DNA from: Bacteroidales bacterium
Lineage (GTDB): Bacteria > Bacteroidota > Bacteroidia > Bacteroidales > UBA932
Length of the DNA stretch: 44,563 nucleotides
Assembly: GCA_015060455.1 (NCBI GenBank)
Contig: SUYM01000024.1
Span: 1-44,563, forward strand
Direction of reading: 5' to 3'
Shown: positions 7,705 through 17,205 of the stretch, in pieces
Layout: the number at the start of each line of letters is the position of its first letter
How positions within the stretch are numbered: position 1 is the stretch's first letter
The notes under the pieces: generated by a model
The model's input: only the letters and a program-made list of their open reading frames with translations
The model's database searches: none
Told to the model about the DNA's origin: nothing
Made by a program: the position numbers and the translations under genes

Positions 7705-8616
7705 CTATTGTTCATTTCCTGTGATGTCCGTCCAACCTTCAAAAGCAGTTCCCGGCTTTAAATCTTCAACAGACTCATCTGTTTCCGGATTTGGAAGAGG
7801 ACCACTTACTGTTATATTACACTCAGCCTTTGCTGAACCGCTTACAGCTTCAACAACAACCTTTGCCTGTCCCTGTTTCTTTGATGTAACAAGTCCATTC
7901 TGATCAACAGTCACAACTGAATTATCTGTGCTATACCATTTTAACTGCGGATATGCACTATCTGTAGGCGTTACCGTTGCAGATAGTTGAAGTGTTTTAT
8001 TCTCGTACATTATTGCTGTACTCTGAGAAAGTGTTATGCTGGTAATCAGTTTCGCAACCTCGACTTCAATAGAAGCACGCACCTGAGGATTATCCTCAGC
8101 CCAAACTGTTATAGTTACCCTGCCAAGACCAACCACCTGCACAAAACCTTCTGAAACAATCAAAACATTCTTATCAGACGATTCCCAGATAAGTTTGGTG
8201 GCTACAAGCTCTTCCGGAACAGTAACATACTGAAGTTGTCCGCCATAGTTTTCATCCAACAGAAGTGACGCTGAAGGAAATTCAATAGATGTTACAACAG
8301 ACTTCACGGTAACAGCGCAGCCCTGTGTCAGACCTCCTGCCTTTGCTAACACAAAAGCTCTTCCTGGTGACACTGCAGTTATCTTTCCATTCTGTTCAAC
8401 CGACACCACTTCGCTATCAGTAGATTCCCAGTCAACTTTTCCAGAATAACCGGAAGGCTCAACACTTACAACCAATTCCGCCTCCTGACCAGGTACTAAC
8501 ACAATCAGCTCCTGATCAAGTACAATTTTAGATACCTCTGGCTCAGCAGAGCATGAATACAATGCAAGCACAGTCACCGCAAGCATTAAGAATCTCATCA
8601 TAATATTCTTCATCAT
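7705..8616 (-). CDS. Ig-like (Big_2) repeat lipoprotein
   Basis: This 303-aa protein has a lipoprotein signal ending ALYSC (Cys about residue 22) followed by three bacterial Ig-like group 2 domains of about 80 residues each. Each carries the hallmark W(E/Y)S(T/S)D...V..V...G.VTA/TS...G pattern, for example VDWESTDSEVVSVEQNGKIT, LIWESSDKNVLIVS and LKWYSTDNSVVTVDQNGLVT. Such proteins act as surface spacers or glycan-binding modules in PULs. The C-terminal tail after the third domain is short and acidic. It is tightly coupled to the SGNH gene (1 nt), and 1 nt separates it from the gene upstream. Confidence 0.85.
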   Translation of the reverse strand: MMKNIMMRFLMLAVTVLALYSCSAEPEVSKIVLDQELIVLVPGQEAELVVSVEPSGYSGKVDWESTDSEVVSVEQNGKITAVSPGRAFVLAKAGGLTQGCAVTVKSVVTSIEFPSASLLLDENYGGQLQYVTVPEELVATKLIWESSDKNVLIVSEGFVQVVGLGRVTITVWAEDNPQVRASIEVEVAKLITSITLSQSTAIMYENKTLQLSATVTPTDSAYPQLKWYSTDNSVVTVDQNGLVTSKKQGQAKVVVEAVSGSAKAECNITVSGPLPNPETDESVEDLKPGTAFEGWTDITGNEQ

Positions 8617-8617
8617 A

Positions 8618-8995
8618 CTACTTTCCTGATTGAGTTATTGTAATATCTGCAGTCTCACCATTGTCACATGTGAGTCTGATGACCGCCATTCTTTCCGCTC
8701 CATCATTCTCAAGCAAACCCACATGCAGGAACGTGACACCTTCGCCCGAAGTTCTGTCAAGATATGCCCAGCCAACCGGGTCAACAAAGTCAACACTCCA
8801 CTTGCCGGAATAATATATCACCATCGCATGAGTGTCAGTAGAGGAACCGAAATCATATGATGTAAACATCCTGCACACCTCATTTCCATCCTTATCGGTG
8901 CGGTATATAGACGAATATTCCTCTACATAGTCCTTGCTGCATGATACTGACATCAACAGCACAAAAACCATCAAATATTTAATCAGTTTTTTCAT
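8618..8995 (-). CDS. small BACON-like lipoprotein
   Basis: This 125-aa protein starts MKKLIKYLMVFVLLMSVSC (lipobox Cys19). The single beta-sandwich domain ends ERMAVIRLTCDNGETADITITQSGK, which fits the BACON family, often linked to mucin or glycan binding in Bacteroidales. It lies 3 nt after susD, the usual position for a SusE-like surface glycan-binding protein. The role as accessory glycan binder is inferred. Confidence 0.7.
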   Translation of the reverse strand: MKKLIKYLMVFVLLMSVSCSKDYVEEYSSIYRTDKDGNEVCRMFTSYDFGSSTDTHAMVIYYSGKWSVDFVDPVGWAYLDRTSGEGVTFLHVGLLENDGAERMAVIRLTCDNGETADITITQSGK

Positions 8996-8998
8996 AGC

Positions 8999-10834
8999 CT
9001 ACTCAATGTTATTATCTGTTTCCGGTTCTACAGTTATTCCGGCATAAGCTGGATTACTTAACGCTGGCACACCGGTCGCCGGATCTATAGTCAGTGCACA
9101 TTCTGTATCTGGGATAGGGCAATACTCCCTGAACTTCTCGACATTGTAGTACAAAGCTCTTTTTACATTATCTGCCCAAGCGCCTTCGTGTGGTACATAC
9201 TTCTTTGTTTCAGTATGCCAGATGCCCCAACGCACAAGGTCATATTTTCTGTGAAGTTCTCCTGCAAGCTCACGCGCCCTTTCATCACGTATAAGTTTCA
9301 TCTTATCATCTGTCGGGAAATCTTCCTTTGTAAACGGATCTACGGCCGCACGTGAACGAACAATATTAAGATAAGTCAGCGCGTCCTCTTCCTGTCCCTG
9401 CATCAGTTTGACCTCCGCCATCATCAGAAGGGCGTCCGCATATCTCAAAATCTTGTAGTTGTTTGAGTCATAATTTGCAAGCATATTCGGTACCCAGAAC
9501 TTTTCACCTGGGAAGACATAGCCTTCTTTCATTACGGTTCTGAATGTCTGTCCGAATGTCTCTGAAGAAGGATCCATATCTCCCAGACCAAGAACATAGC
9601 GGATACGTCTGTCGATTTTCTGTCCTTTTGAATTGACACCATTCAGGAGTGCCTCGGTGTCTATAGTTGCTGCCCAACGCTTTCCGTCAGCAAGCTCCTC
9701 AGCCAACTTCAGTGGCAGAGGGTCAAACAAGCGGTCACCATAGCTGAACGCCTCAGAAGTACTCTCTTCTTTTGAACCACCGGACTTCGCTCTAAATGCT
9801 CCCATATGCCATGTTGCACGCATAACACTTAGAGAACTTAGCTGCTTGCCCCACTGAGGCATATATATACCATCAATATAGCTATCATACTCGTCTGCAA
9901 AAAACGCCTTATTCTCAGCATCCCATTTCTTACCGATACCGGTAGGATAATATGCGCGACACATTTTTCCGTTGAACTTAATACCGGTTGCAGTCCATTC
10001 GTGTTGAATTTCAAAAATACTTTCGTCAGTATTCTTTACAGACCACTTTGTGTCATCAAGAGGATATGTTTCTTCAAAGCTTTCTGGCTGCTCAGAAAAA
10101 TCACCGTAGATGTCTTCCAGCTGCAGCAAAGCCCACTCAGCATCTGTCCATCCACGTTCCTCCACATTTTCCGGAGCATACCACATCGCGAATTTAGCCA
10201 TGAGCATCAGACCTAAAGCATGACCAGCACGATTACCAGACACTTTGCTTGTCTTAACCTTATCAAGATATGGCAATGCGTTATTCTTTATATCCATATA
10301 AAGATCACGACGGATGTCATTTGCTGGAGTACGTGGCAAAAGCCTTATCTGCTCTTGAACTGCTAAGTCCTTTACCATACATGTGTAGAAAGGGACTCCA
10401 TCAAAATAGTTGGTCAGATGGTAATAGTATAAAGCCCTCAAGACAACACATTCCGCGATCAAGTCTTCGCGCAGAGACTGTTCTATAGGAGCCTTCGCGA
10501 TGCACTCGATACATTCGTTTGCTCGTACAATACCTTTATAGCATTGAGTCCACACGTTTGTTGTTGCATATCCTGGCTGGGCCGGAGAAATATTGCAAAT
10601 CGGATCCGGATTTCGCGAAGACACACTCCACAGATCAGTAGGAGCCTCTACCGCCCATAGATAATTCACATCATAGAAATCCTTGAGTGGAGTATAGCAT
10701 GCGTTGACGCAGGCCTGACATTGCGCAAACGTTCCGTACGAATTTTCTCTATTTGTAAAAGATAGATTATCCTCTTTTAGTGAACAAGATGCCGCTAGAC
10801 AGCAGGCGAGAAGTGTATAGATGATCTTTTTCAT
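8999..10834 (-). CDS. SusD/RagB-family glycan-binding lipoprotein
   Basis: This 611-aa surface lipoprotein starts MKKIIYTLLACCLAASC. It has the SusD hallmarks: an N-terminal helical TPR-like scaffold (AQCQACVNACYTPLKDFY, then VLRALYYYHLTNYFDGVPFYT at about residues 128-148), and the conserved C-terminal block ILRYADALLMMAEVKLMQGQEEDALTYLNIVRSRA (about 495-530), followed by RELAGELHRKYDLVRWG. It would form the lid on the SusC barrel and bind the oligosaccharide before import. A start 9 nt upstream (10843) is possible. It follows susC directly, the standard pairing. Confidence 0.95.
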   Translation of the reverse strand: MKKIIYTLLACCLAASCSLKEDNLSFTNRENSYGTFAQCQACVNACYTPLKDFYDVNYLWAVEAPTDLWSVSSRNPDPICNISPAQPGYATTNVWTQCYKGIVRANECIECIAKAPIEQSLREDLIAECVVLRALYYYHLTNYFDGVPFYTCMVKDLAVQEQIRLLPRTPANDIRRDLYMDIKNNALPYLDKVKTSKVSGNRAGHALGLMLMAKFAMWYAPENVEERGWTDAEWALLQLEDIYGDFSEQPESFEETYPLDDTKWSVKNTDESIFEIQHEWTATGIKFNGKMCRAYYPTGIGKKWDAENKAFFADEYDSYIDGIYMPQWGKQLSSLSVMRATWHMGAFRAKSGGSKEESTSEAFSYGDRLFDPLPLKLAEELADGKRWAATIDTEALLNGVNSKGQKIDRRIRYVLGLGDMDPSSETFGQTFRTVMKEGYVFPGEKFWVPNMLANYDSNNYKILRYADALLMMAEVKLMQGQEEDALTYLNIVRSRAAVDPFTKEDFPTDDKMKLIRDERARELAGELHRKYDLVRWGIWHTETKKYVPHEGAWADNVKRALYYNVEKFREYCPIPDTECALTIDPATGVPALSNPAYAGITVEPETDNNIE

Positions 10835-10845
10835 TTCCTGCATGT

Positions 10846-13800
10846 TTAGAATCTTATTGAAACATTAGCAACTACTCGCCTTGATGTAGGATATGAGTTC
10901 ATATCCACACGTCGCAAGGTTGAATCTTCAGACTCGGTTGACACGTCTGGGTCGAATCCCGCATAACTGCTCAATAGCCAAAGATTTGATCCAGACAATC
11001 CAAGAGTAAGTTCTCTGAACACTTTAAATGACTTAGGCATATTGAAGGTGTACTGTAATGTCACATCCTTGAGGCGGAGGTACGACGCATCGTAAACCAT
11101 ATTGTCTGCTGGAAGGAGCCAACGTGTCGTTCCTGCCATCGGACGGTCTGACTCTGGATTTCGTACCGGATGCCAGTTGTCGAGCATAAAACGATACTGG
11201 TTGGTAGATGAGCCACCAGCCATATACAGTTCAGAATAGTTATAGATCTTTCCTCCTAAAGAATATTGGAAGAATACAGAAAGTTTGAAGTTACCAATAT
11301 GGAAGTTATTTTGAAGACCTCCATAGATATAAGGATCAGCATTACCTAGATATACAAGGTCGGCCTGAGTCAACGCCTTGTCATCGTCTTGATTGATGTA
11401 ACGCGGGTATCCGCATGCATCCTCAGGTTTGGTGAATGCAGTTCCATATACATACTTGTTTGTTGTCTGGTTCTCAATGTATTCCTCTTTATTGTGCACA
11501 ACTCCGCCATACTGGAAACCCCAAAGAGAGTTGAGAGGATAGCCAGCCTTATAACCATACATCATATAACCGCTCGGACACTCTACACTTGCAATGAAAC
11601 TATTATGTCCGATATCGTGTACCATCTGAGTGTTGTGAGAAACTGTAAAGGTTGTAGTCCAACCGAACTTTTTACGTTCAATATTACGGCTCTCAATGGT
11701 GAGTTCTACACCCGTATTGGATGTGAGTCCGAGATTGGCAAACTTGCTTGTAAAACCAGTTGATGCAGGAGTAGCTACTGTAAGAAGAAGGTCTTTAGTC
11801 CGTGAATGGTATCCTTCTATATTTACGCTCAAGCGATTCTTGAAGAACGAGCCCTCCAAGGCAAGGTTATATGAATCTGTCTTCTCCCAAGTCAAGTCGG
11901 GACTTTCAAGACGTGATATGTAGATAGATGCGCCCTGATTGCCATCAAAGAGGTAACTTGACGTTGTGCTGGCATATGCAAGCTGCGAACGGTAGGCTGC
12001 TATGGCATCATTTCCTGTACGACCGGCACTTACCCTTAGATTTAAATCGTCAATCCATCTTGCCTGCTTCAAGAAGATTTCCTTCTTCATATTCCATTTG
12101 AAGGCTACGGAAGGGAAAAATCCCCACTTGTTATTCGCTGCAAAGTTTGATGATCCGTCCCCTCGTATAGTGGCTGTCAGATAATATTTGCTGCGATAGT
12201 TGTAGTTCATTCGCCCGAAAACAGACTGACGCAAAATGCGCTGATATCCCGAAGTGATATTATATCCATCCTTTGAAGCTATCGCATTGAGATTATTCCA
12301 TGAGAATCCATCATGAATGATACCCTTGGCAGTGACTCCTGTATTCTCAATAATCTGCAAGTTTGCTGAATAACCTGCCATCACCTCAAAAGAATGGTGA
12401 CGAGCGAACTTTGTATTATAGGTTGCTGTATTCTCGGACGCCATTGTCAGTCTTTTCTGGTGATACTTGTATGCGTCCGCACCTTCTTCTTCCTGACGTT
12501 TCGGAAGAGTGTTAGGCCAGAAATGATACACATCCGAGGTGGCGTTGATTACGGAGTTCTGGCTAACAAGTACAAGTCCCTTTACCGGTTTTGCCTTCAG
12601 CTCCACCGCTGCGTTATTTGTCCAGTTTGTATCATAATAATCCTCATGCTTGATTGATGCGCAAGGAGTATTGATAAGAGGCGCGTTATCGATAAACGGG
12701 TTCTGAATATCATACTCGCCGATTACAGGAGGCAAATAGATAGCACCGTTAGTATAACTGCTTCCACTGAACACGGCCTTGTTTCGGTCTTTCTTGCGAT
12801 ACGATGTACTTGCCTTTATTCCAAGTTCCAGCCATTTTGCAAGATCGACATTAAAATTAAGTCGTCCAGATATTCTCTGCTGACCACTCGCCTTCACAAT
12901 ACCTCTTTCATCATAGAATGAAAGCGAGGTAAAATAGTAGTAGTTCTTATCCTTGCCTGCGGCACTTACTGAATAGTTCTGATATGGTGCCACGCGTGTA
13001 ATGGCATCAATCCAGTCCGTGTCACTCGAATAATCAGCAATATCATATCTGATATTCTGTTTTGAAGCATTAGAACCGTTCGCGTAGTAATAGTCATTGC
13101 GGTATCTGGTAAACTCTTCTGCATTCATCAGATCAAGTTTCTTAGCAATCATAGACACGCCAGCAACGGCTTTGGCACGAATGACTGGTTTCTTGGAAGT
13201 CCCTTTCTTGGTTGTTACCATTATGACACCGTTAGCACCTCTCGATCCATAGATTGCAGTCGAAGATGCATCTTTTAGAACGGTCACACTTTCAATGTCA
13301 TCCGGATTGATGTCACCGAAATCAGTTACTGCATCCATAACTCCATCAAGAATGATTAATGGCTCATTGGATGCCATGATTGAACGTGTTCCTCGAACGC
13401 GAATGGAAGTACCTGCACCTGGCTCACCAGTAGTATTCATGATATCTACACCTGCAATACGTCCTTGGAGCGCCTGATCGACAGAAGTCACAGGAGCAGA
13501 TGTGATATCAGCCATCTTGACATTGGTTACAGAGCCGGTCAGGTCCTTTTTCTTTGATGTTCCATAGCCGATGACAACTACATCATTCAGAGTGTTGGAG
13601 GCATCCGGGAGAAGTATGACATCAATTTTATCCTTCCCAGCCACATCAATATCCTGGGTAGCATAGCCGATGAAGGAATATTTGAGTATCTTATCAGATT
13701 CCAAGACGGTTACAGTGTACTTTCCATCAAGATCTGTAACTGCACCTCTCTTTCCGTCTGCAGTAACGACACCAGCACCGATGAGCGGTTCTCCGTTCTC

Positions 13801-13908
13801 GTCAACGACCTTACCTGTGATTATTCTGCTGCTCCCAGATTGAGCAAACGCACTGATACTAGAAAATATCAGCGCAACTAGCAGAAGCAATCCGAAATGT
13901 TTCTTCAT
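10846..13908 (-). CDS. SusC/RagA-family TonB-linked outer membrane receptor
   Basis: This 1020-aa protein has a signal peptide (MKKHFGLLLLVALIFSSISAFAQ). An N-terminal carboxypeptidase-D-like domain follows (ITGKVVDENGEPLIGAGVV, residues about 29-105), then the SusC-type plug (VVVIGYGTSKKKDLTGSVTN; IRVRGTRSI; ANGVIMVTTKKG, about 108-235) and a 22-strand-type barrel ending in the outer-membrane signal VANVSIRF. It is the full length expected for the family. With SusD it would import oligosaccharides using energy from TonB. It is the third gene of the minus-strand operon, after a WbsX-like protein and a nuclease; susC more often comes first in such operons. Confidence 0.96.
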   Translation of the reverse strand: MKKHFGLLLLVALIFSSISAFAQSGSSRIITGKVVDENGEPLIGAGVVTADGKRGAVTDLDGKYTVTVLESDKILKYSFIGYATQDIDVAGKDKIDVILLPDASNTLNDVVVIGYGTSKKKDLTGSVTNVKMADITSAPVTSVDQALQGRIAGVDIMNTTGEPGAGTSIRVRGTRSIMASNEPLIILDGVMDAVTDFGDINPDDIESVTVLKDASSTAIYGSRGANGVIMVTTKKGTSKKPVIRAKAVAGVSMIAKKLDLMNAEEFTRYRNDYYYANGSNASKQNIRYDIADYSSDTDWIDAITRVAPYQNYSVSAAGKDKNYYYFTSLSFYDERGIVKASGQQRISGRLNFNVDLAKWLELGIKASTSYRKKDRNKAVFSGSSYTNGAIYLPPVIGEYDIQNPFIDNAPLINTPCASIKHEDYYDTNWTNNAAVELKAKPVKGLVLVSQNSVINATSDVYHFWPNTLPKRQEEEGADAYKYHQKRLTMASENTATYNTKFARHHSFEVMAGYSANLQIIENTGVTAKGIIHDGFSWNNLNAIASKDGYNITSGYQRILRQSVFGRMNYNYRSKYYLTATIRGDGSSNFAANNKWGFFPSVAFKWNMKKEIFLKQARWIDDLNLRVSAGRTGNDAIAAYRSQLAYASTTSSYLFDGNQGASIYISRLESPDLTWEKTDSYNLALEGSFFKNRLSVNIEGYHSRTKDLLLTVATPASTGFTSKFANLGLTSNTGVELTIESRNIERKKFGWTTTFTVSHNTQMVHDIGHNSFIASVECPSGYMMYGYKAGYPLNSLWGFQYGGVVHNKEEYIENQTTNKYVYGTAFTKPEDACGYPRYINQDDDKALTQADLVYLGNADPYIYGGLQNNFHIGNFKLSVFFQYSLGGKIYNYSELYMAGGSSTNQYRFMLDNWHPVRNPESDRPMAGTTRWLLPADNMVYDASYLRLKDVTLQYTFNMPKSFKVFRELTLGLSGSNLWLLSSYAGFDPDVSTESEDSTLRRVDMNSYPTSRRVVANVSIRF

Positions 13909-13911
13909 ATC

Positions 13912-14781
13912 TTATTCTTCAAAAATGCGGTTAAGCAATGCGGCAAGGCGATAGCCTCCGTTCCTTAGTTGAGTAAAGGCAAGTTCTCTCATATCAGCAG
14001 CATAAGAGCGTGGAACATTTGCCCCCGCCTTAACTTCATGAGTAATCCTGCACAATAGTGCAGAATCGTAACCCCAATCATAAATATCACCCTTGGTAAC
14101 CTCGGCGATGTATGCATCATCTGCAGTGTCAACAAGGATAGCAGCATCTGAATAGCTCCAAGGAATGATTGATGCCAGCAGATCCGAATCCCACATAGCA
14201 TGGCGTTTCATCTTCTTCTGCTTGAAGGTAATGTCAATCTGTCCGGTATTGGTATCGTCACCCTCATATGTGATATGGTCCGGGCAATGTATATCTGCAA
14301 CCAGGTGTACAATAAGACTCAACACTATTTTCCTTCTTTCCGGATCAAGTGTCTTCCATCCTTTGAGTTCCTTGGAGAGGTTGTCAATATCAAGGATGGT
14401 ATTTCCACGATAATACCCATCAAAGTTATTAGTCTTATATGGACGGCACTCAGAATCAACGTTATATATGTGACAATAATGCTGAATATTGAATGGAAGG
14501 TCTCGGTCGATCTCCAGAACATATTTCGGACGTAATTTCTCTGGTGGATTAGTAGGCATGAATCCTATATCATAGGTCCACTGGCCACGATAAATATCCG
14601 CATCTGAAGCCACTGCAACGATCGATAAACTACCCAGACACTCTTTTACAGCCGACTTGGCAGCAGGCGTAAGATGATCTTCGGCAATCTTTGCGGAAAT
14701 AGCATGTCCAAGCGCCGCCCATGCTCCTGCATCAAGATTAAGTGCAGCAAATGCCACTACAATAAGTAAAATTCTTTTCAT
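13912..14781 (-). CDS. S1/P1-type zinc nuclease family protein
   Basis: This 289-aa protein has a signal peptide that, cut after DAGA, leaves Trp as residue 1. That is required in this family because the Trp amine and carbonyl bind zinc. The remaining zinc-ligand pattern is visible: W1AALGH6, an Asp in VASDADIYRG, His in FNIQHYCH, the HLVADIHCPDH block (His, Asp, His) and HAMWD (His, Asp). It should be a secreted trinuclear-zinc phosphodiesterase acting on nucleic acids or related phosphate esters. The start at 14781 (MKRILL) gives the proper signal peptide; the longer start at 14811 overlaps the upstream gene. Its position between a GH99-like gene and susC is unusual for a nuclease. Confidence 0.88.
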   Translation of the reverse strand: MKRILLIVVAFAALNLDAGAWAALGHAISAKIAEDHLTPAAKSAVKECLGSLSIVAVASDADIYRGQWTYDIGFMPTNPPEKLRPKYVLEIDRDLPFNIQHYCHIYNVDSECRPYKTNNFDGYYRGNTILDIDNLSKELKGWKTLDPERRKIVLSLIVHLVADIHCPDHITYEGDDTNTGQIDITFKQKKMKRHAMWDSDLLASIIPWSYSDAAILVDTADDAYIAEVTKGDIYDWGYDSALLCRITHEVKAGANVPRSYAADMRELAFTQLRNGGYRLAALLNRIFEE

Positions 14782-14791
14782 ATAACGTCGT

Positions 14792-15958
14792 TTATTTTTC
14801 TTCTGGTCCAAAAACTTCCTTTACAGCCTCAAGCCATTGATATCCCCATTTGCGGTCAGGAAGAAGGTAACTGCCTTCAATCCACTCATTCCATGCATTA
14901 ATCATAATGTATTTCGGTTGCTCTGGATGAGAGTCCGCATATTTCTTTGCTTCGATAAGCAGATTTTTGAAAGCTTCAGGAGAATGATTGAAACGTGTCA
15001 CATCATTCTCACCCTTCGCCGGGAATCTAGGAGTATCGTCCCAACCGATAGATACCGTAGGGAATACAGGAATATCCATGTACTCTGCCCACTCATTTCT
15101 TCTCACTATTGCCTTTTCACCATGAATCATATAATCTGGGTCAAAACCTCCCATGTTATACCACGCCCAGCTATCAGGCTCCAGGAACATGCGGTTCTCT
15201 ACTCTTGGGATATTCTTTTCCTTAAAGCTGAATCCGCCACCATCCATCATCATGTAGTGCATACCAGGAAATCCAGCCTTGACGACTTCTTCTCTCATAT
15301 ATTGCATCGCCTGAAGGGCAGCATCCTTAGATCCAAAACTCTTTATAAAATTCTCAACACTATATATCGCGAATATAGGGCATCCGTTGATCCTGGAATA
15401 GTTGGGTTTTGTAAAGTATTGACGGATAACTCTTTCAACTATTATAGGAAAGTCATCAGGGTCAATGGCACCTTCCCAAAGCATTGAATCGTCTTCTCCC
15501 CATTTATGATAGTTCCAATAGTTATGCTTGACATCATGATTTGCCCACATGATGAAGAACTCCATTTTCTCATTGGATGGTGCTCCCAGAAATCCGTCAT
15601 TGAGCGCACTCTCCAAATACGGGCCTCTGTCAAACCAATACCAATCATAGATAAAAGTGTTGACACCATGAGCTAGCGCGGTTTGAATCCACTTCTCTAC
15701 AACCACAGGATCATTATCCATCTCATAACCCCAAAGAGGTTGCTTAGGCTGATAATGTCCAGGAAAACGGGCATCACCTTTCTTGATTACCTCCCATTCT
15801 CCTATACCCTGTTCCCAATTAGTCCTGCCAAGGCTGTCATCATGACACGAAGGCCAGACAAATGCACAAACACGATACTCTTTAGTCTGCTTTGCTGGCG
15901 TACATCCAACTATAGACACACACGATATCAAAATTGACAAAAAGTGTAGTTTTCTCAT
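14792..15958 (-). CDS. WbsX / GH99-like domain lipoprotein
   Basis: This 388-aa lipoprotein has a signal ending VSIVGC (Cys about 19). The rest matches the WbsX-type domain related to GH99 endo-enzymes: YRVCAFVWPSCHDD, IQTALAHGVNTFIYDWYWFDRGPYLE (about 92-117) and the C-terminal INAWNEWIEGSYLLPD with likely acidic active-site residues. These proteins occur both in O-antigen clusters and in Bacteroidales PULs, where they are probable endo-acting glycoside hydrolases. As the first gene of the SusCD operon behind a promoter-like element, it may make the first cut in the polymer at the cell surface. The bond it cleaves is unknown. Confidence 0.82.
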   Translation of the reverse strand: MRKLHFLSILISCVSIVGCTPAKQTKEYRVCAFVWPSCHDDSLGRTNWEQGIGEWEVIKKGDARFPGHYQPKQPLWGYEMDNDPVVVEKWIQTALAHGVNTFIYDWYWFDRGPYLESALNDGFLGAPSNEKMEFFIMWANHDVKHNYWNYHKWGEDDSMLWEGAIDPDDFPIIVERVIRQYFTKPNYSRINGCPIFAIYSVENFIKSFGSKDAALQAMQYMREEVVKAGFPGMHYMMMDGGGFSFKEKNIPRVENRMFLEPDSWAWYNMGGFDPDYMIHGEKAIVRRNEWAEYMDIPVFPTVSIGWDDTPRFPAKGENDVTRFNHSPEAFKNLLIEAKKYADSHPEQPKYIMINAWNEWIEGSYLLPDRKWGYQWLEAVKEVFGPEEK

Positions 15959-15982
15959 AACTTAACCCATTGACTCAAAGTG

Positions 15983-15990
15983 CAAAAGTA
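15983..15990 (-). promoter_or_regulatory. -7 box for the SusCD operon
   Basis: Reading the minus strand, TACTTTTG (15990 to 15983) matches TAnnTTTG perfectly, 25 nt before the ATG at 15958. No good TTTG lies 19 bp upstream, so the promoter may depend on an activator. Confidence 0.5.
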
Positions 15991-16083
15991 TGTATTTATA
16001 TATAAGGTATTCTTCGTTTTTTGCCTAAAAAGATTTCAATAATGATATAATAGAAAAAACGGCATGGTTTCTTGATTTATAAA

Positions 16084-16097
16084 ATGCAAATTTGCAT
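16084..16097. promoter_or_regulatory. 14-bp perfect palindrome upstream of the SGNH-GH3-GH106 operon
   Basis: ATGCAAATTTGCAT is fully symmetrical and ends 19 bp before the ATG at 16117, in the divergent intergenic region. It could be an operator for the plus-strand operon or overlap a degenerate -7 element (CAAATTTG). No second copy was found nearby. Confidence 0.35.
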
Positions 16098-16116
16098 TGT
16101 AAATAATACACTTACA

Positions 16117-17205
16117 ATGAAAAAGACACTACTACTTGTCCTGGTGCTGCTCGCGGCGACAGTACACGCATCAGAAAAGGCTGATAACCTCAAATGGATC
16201 GAAGCGTCATCGCTGAATATTGTCGGAAAAATCTTCAACGACACTCCAAACCCATACCACAGAATCGACACATGCAAATTTAAAGGTTGGAGCGAATGGC
16301 AGAACTACCAGGTCAGATGTTCAGCCGGTATGGCAGTAGTTTTCCGTACAAACTCTCCAACAATAAAGATTACTGCAGATTACGCTGGACTTTACAGAGG
16401 CCAGACAACTAACATATTGTCACACAAAGGTTTCGATTTGTATATCAAAGCGGACGGTAAATGGCTCTATGCCGGCTCAAATGTTGAGGAATACGGAAAG
16501 AAGGGCGGTGTTGCAACATTGGTAGAAGACATGGACGAAAGTATGAAGGAGTGTCTGCTTTACCTCCCGATCTACAGCGAAGAGAACAGCATAAAGATCG
16601 GCATAAACAACGACGCCGTCATAGAAGCAATTGCTTCTCCTTTCAGACATCGAGTAGTAGTCTATGGTTCAAGCTACACGCAGGGAATATGCAGCAGCAG
16701 GGCTGGCATGAACTACCCGGCAATTTTCACCCGCAACACCGGTATCCAGACCGTCAGCTTAGCAATGAGCGGACAATGTAAGATGCAAGATGCTGCAACA
16801 AACGCACTTATGCATGCTCCTGATATCGACGCCTTCCTTTTTGACACCTTCTCCAATCCGCATGCTCCGGAAATCGAGGCCAGACTATTCCAGTTCATTG
16901 AAAAGATCCAGAGTGCACACCCTGGCAAGCCACTGATATTCCAGCAGACCATTTATCGCGAGTACTGCAATTTCAACAAAAAGAAAGCAGCCCGCGAGCA
17001 GCAAAAAATGGAAACGGCGGCACGGCTGATGAAGGAGGCGTGCAAAAAATACAAAGACGTTTACTTCATTGTACCAAATGCTACTGCACCTGACCACGAG
17101 TCTCAGGTAGACGGTATCCATCCTTCCGATTACGGATATCAGCTTTGGGAAAAATCAATTGAGAAAGAAGTACTTAAAATCCTACGTAAATACGACATCA
17201 AATAA
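16117..17205 (+). CDS. SGNH/GDSL esterase with N-terminal GxDLY domain
   Basis: This 362-aa protein has a Sec signal peptide (MKKTLLLVLVLLAATVHA). The N-terminal beta domain contains GFDLYIKADGKWLYAG, the GxDLY signature, and is followed by a Lipase_GDSL_3-type hydrolase domain. Motifs are VVYGSSYTQG with nucleophile Ser186 (GSS replaces the usual GDS), LAMSGQCKM as block II, and DGIHPSDYG with Asp332 and His335. It is likely a periplasmic carbohydrate esterase. I chose the ATG at 16117 rather than 16072 because it begins the signal peptide. Its stop overlaps the next start by 1 nt (TAATG), so translation is coupled to the GH3 gene. Confidence 0.88.
   Translation: MKKTLLLVLVLLAATVHASEKADNLKWIEASSLNIVGKIFNDTPNPYHRIDTCKFKGWSEWQNYQVRCSAGMAVVFRTNSPTIKITADYAGLYRGQTTNILSHKGFDLYIKADGKWLYAGSNVEEYGKKGGVATLVEDMDESMKECLLYLPIYSEENSIKIGINNDAVIEAIASPFRHRVVVYGSSYTQGICSSRAGMNYPAIFTRNTGIQTVSLAMSGQCKMQDAATNALMHAPDIDAFLFDTFSNPHAPEIEARLFQFIEKIQSAHPGKPLIFQQTIYREYCNFNKKKAAREQQKMETAARLMKEACKKYKDVYFIVPNATAPDHESQVDGIHPSDYGYQLWEKSIEKEVLKILRKYDIK

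Noticed and set aside
14837..15487. 216-codon plus-strand frame opposite the WbsX-like gene
   Set aside because: The composition is unlike a bacterial protein and the minus-strand gene has clear family motifs.
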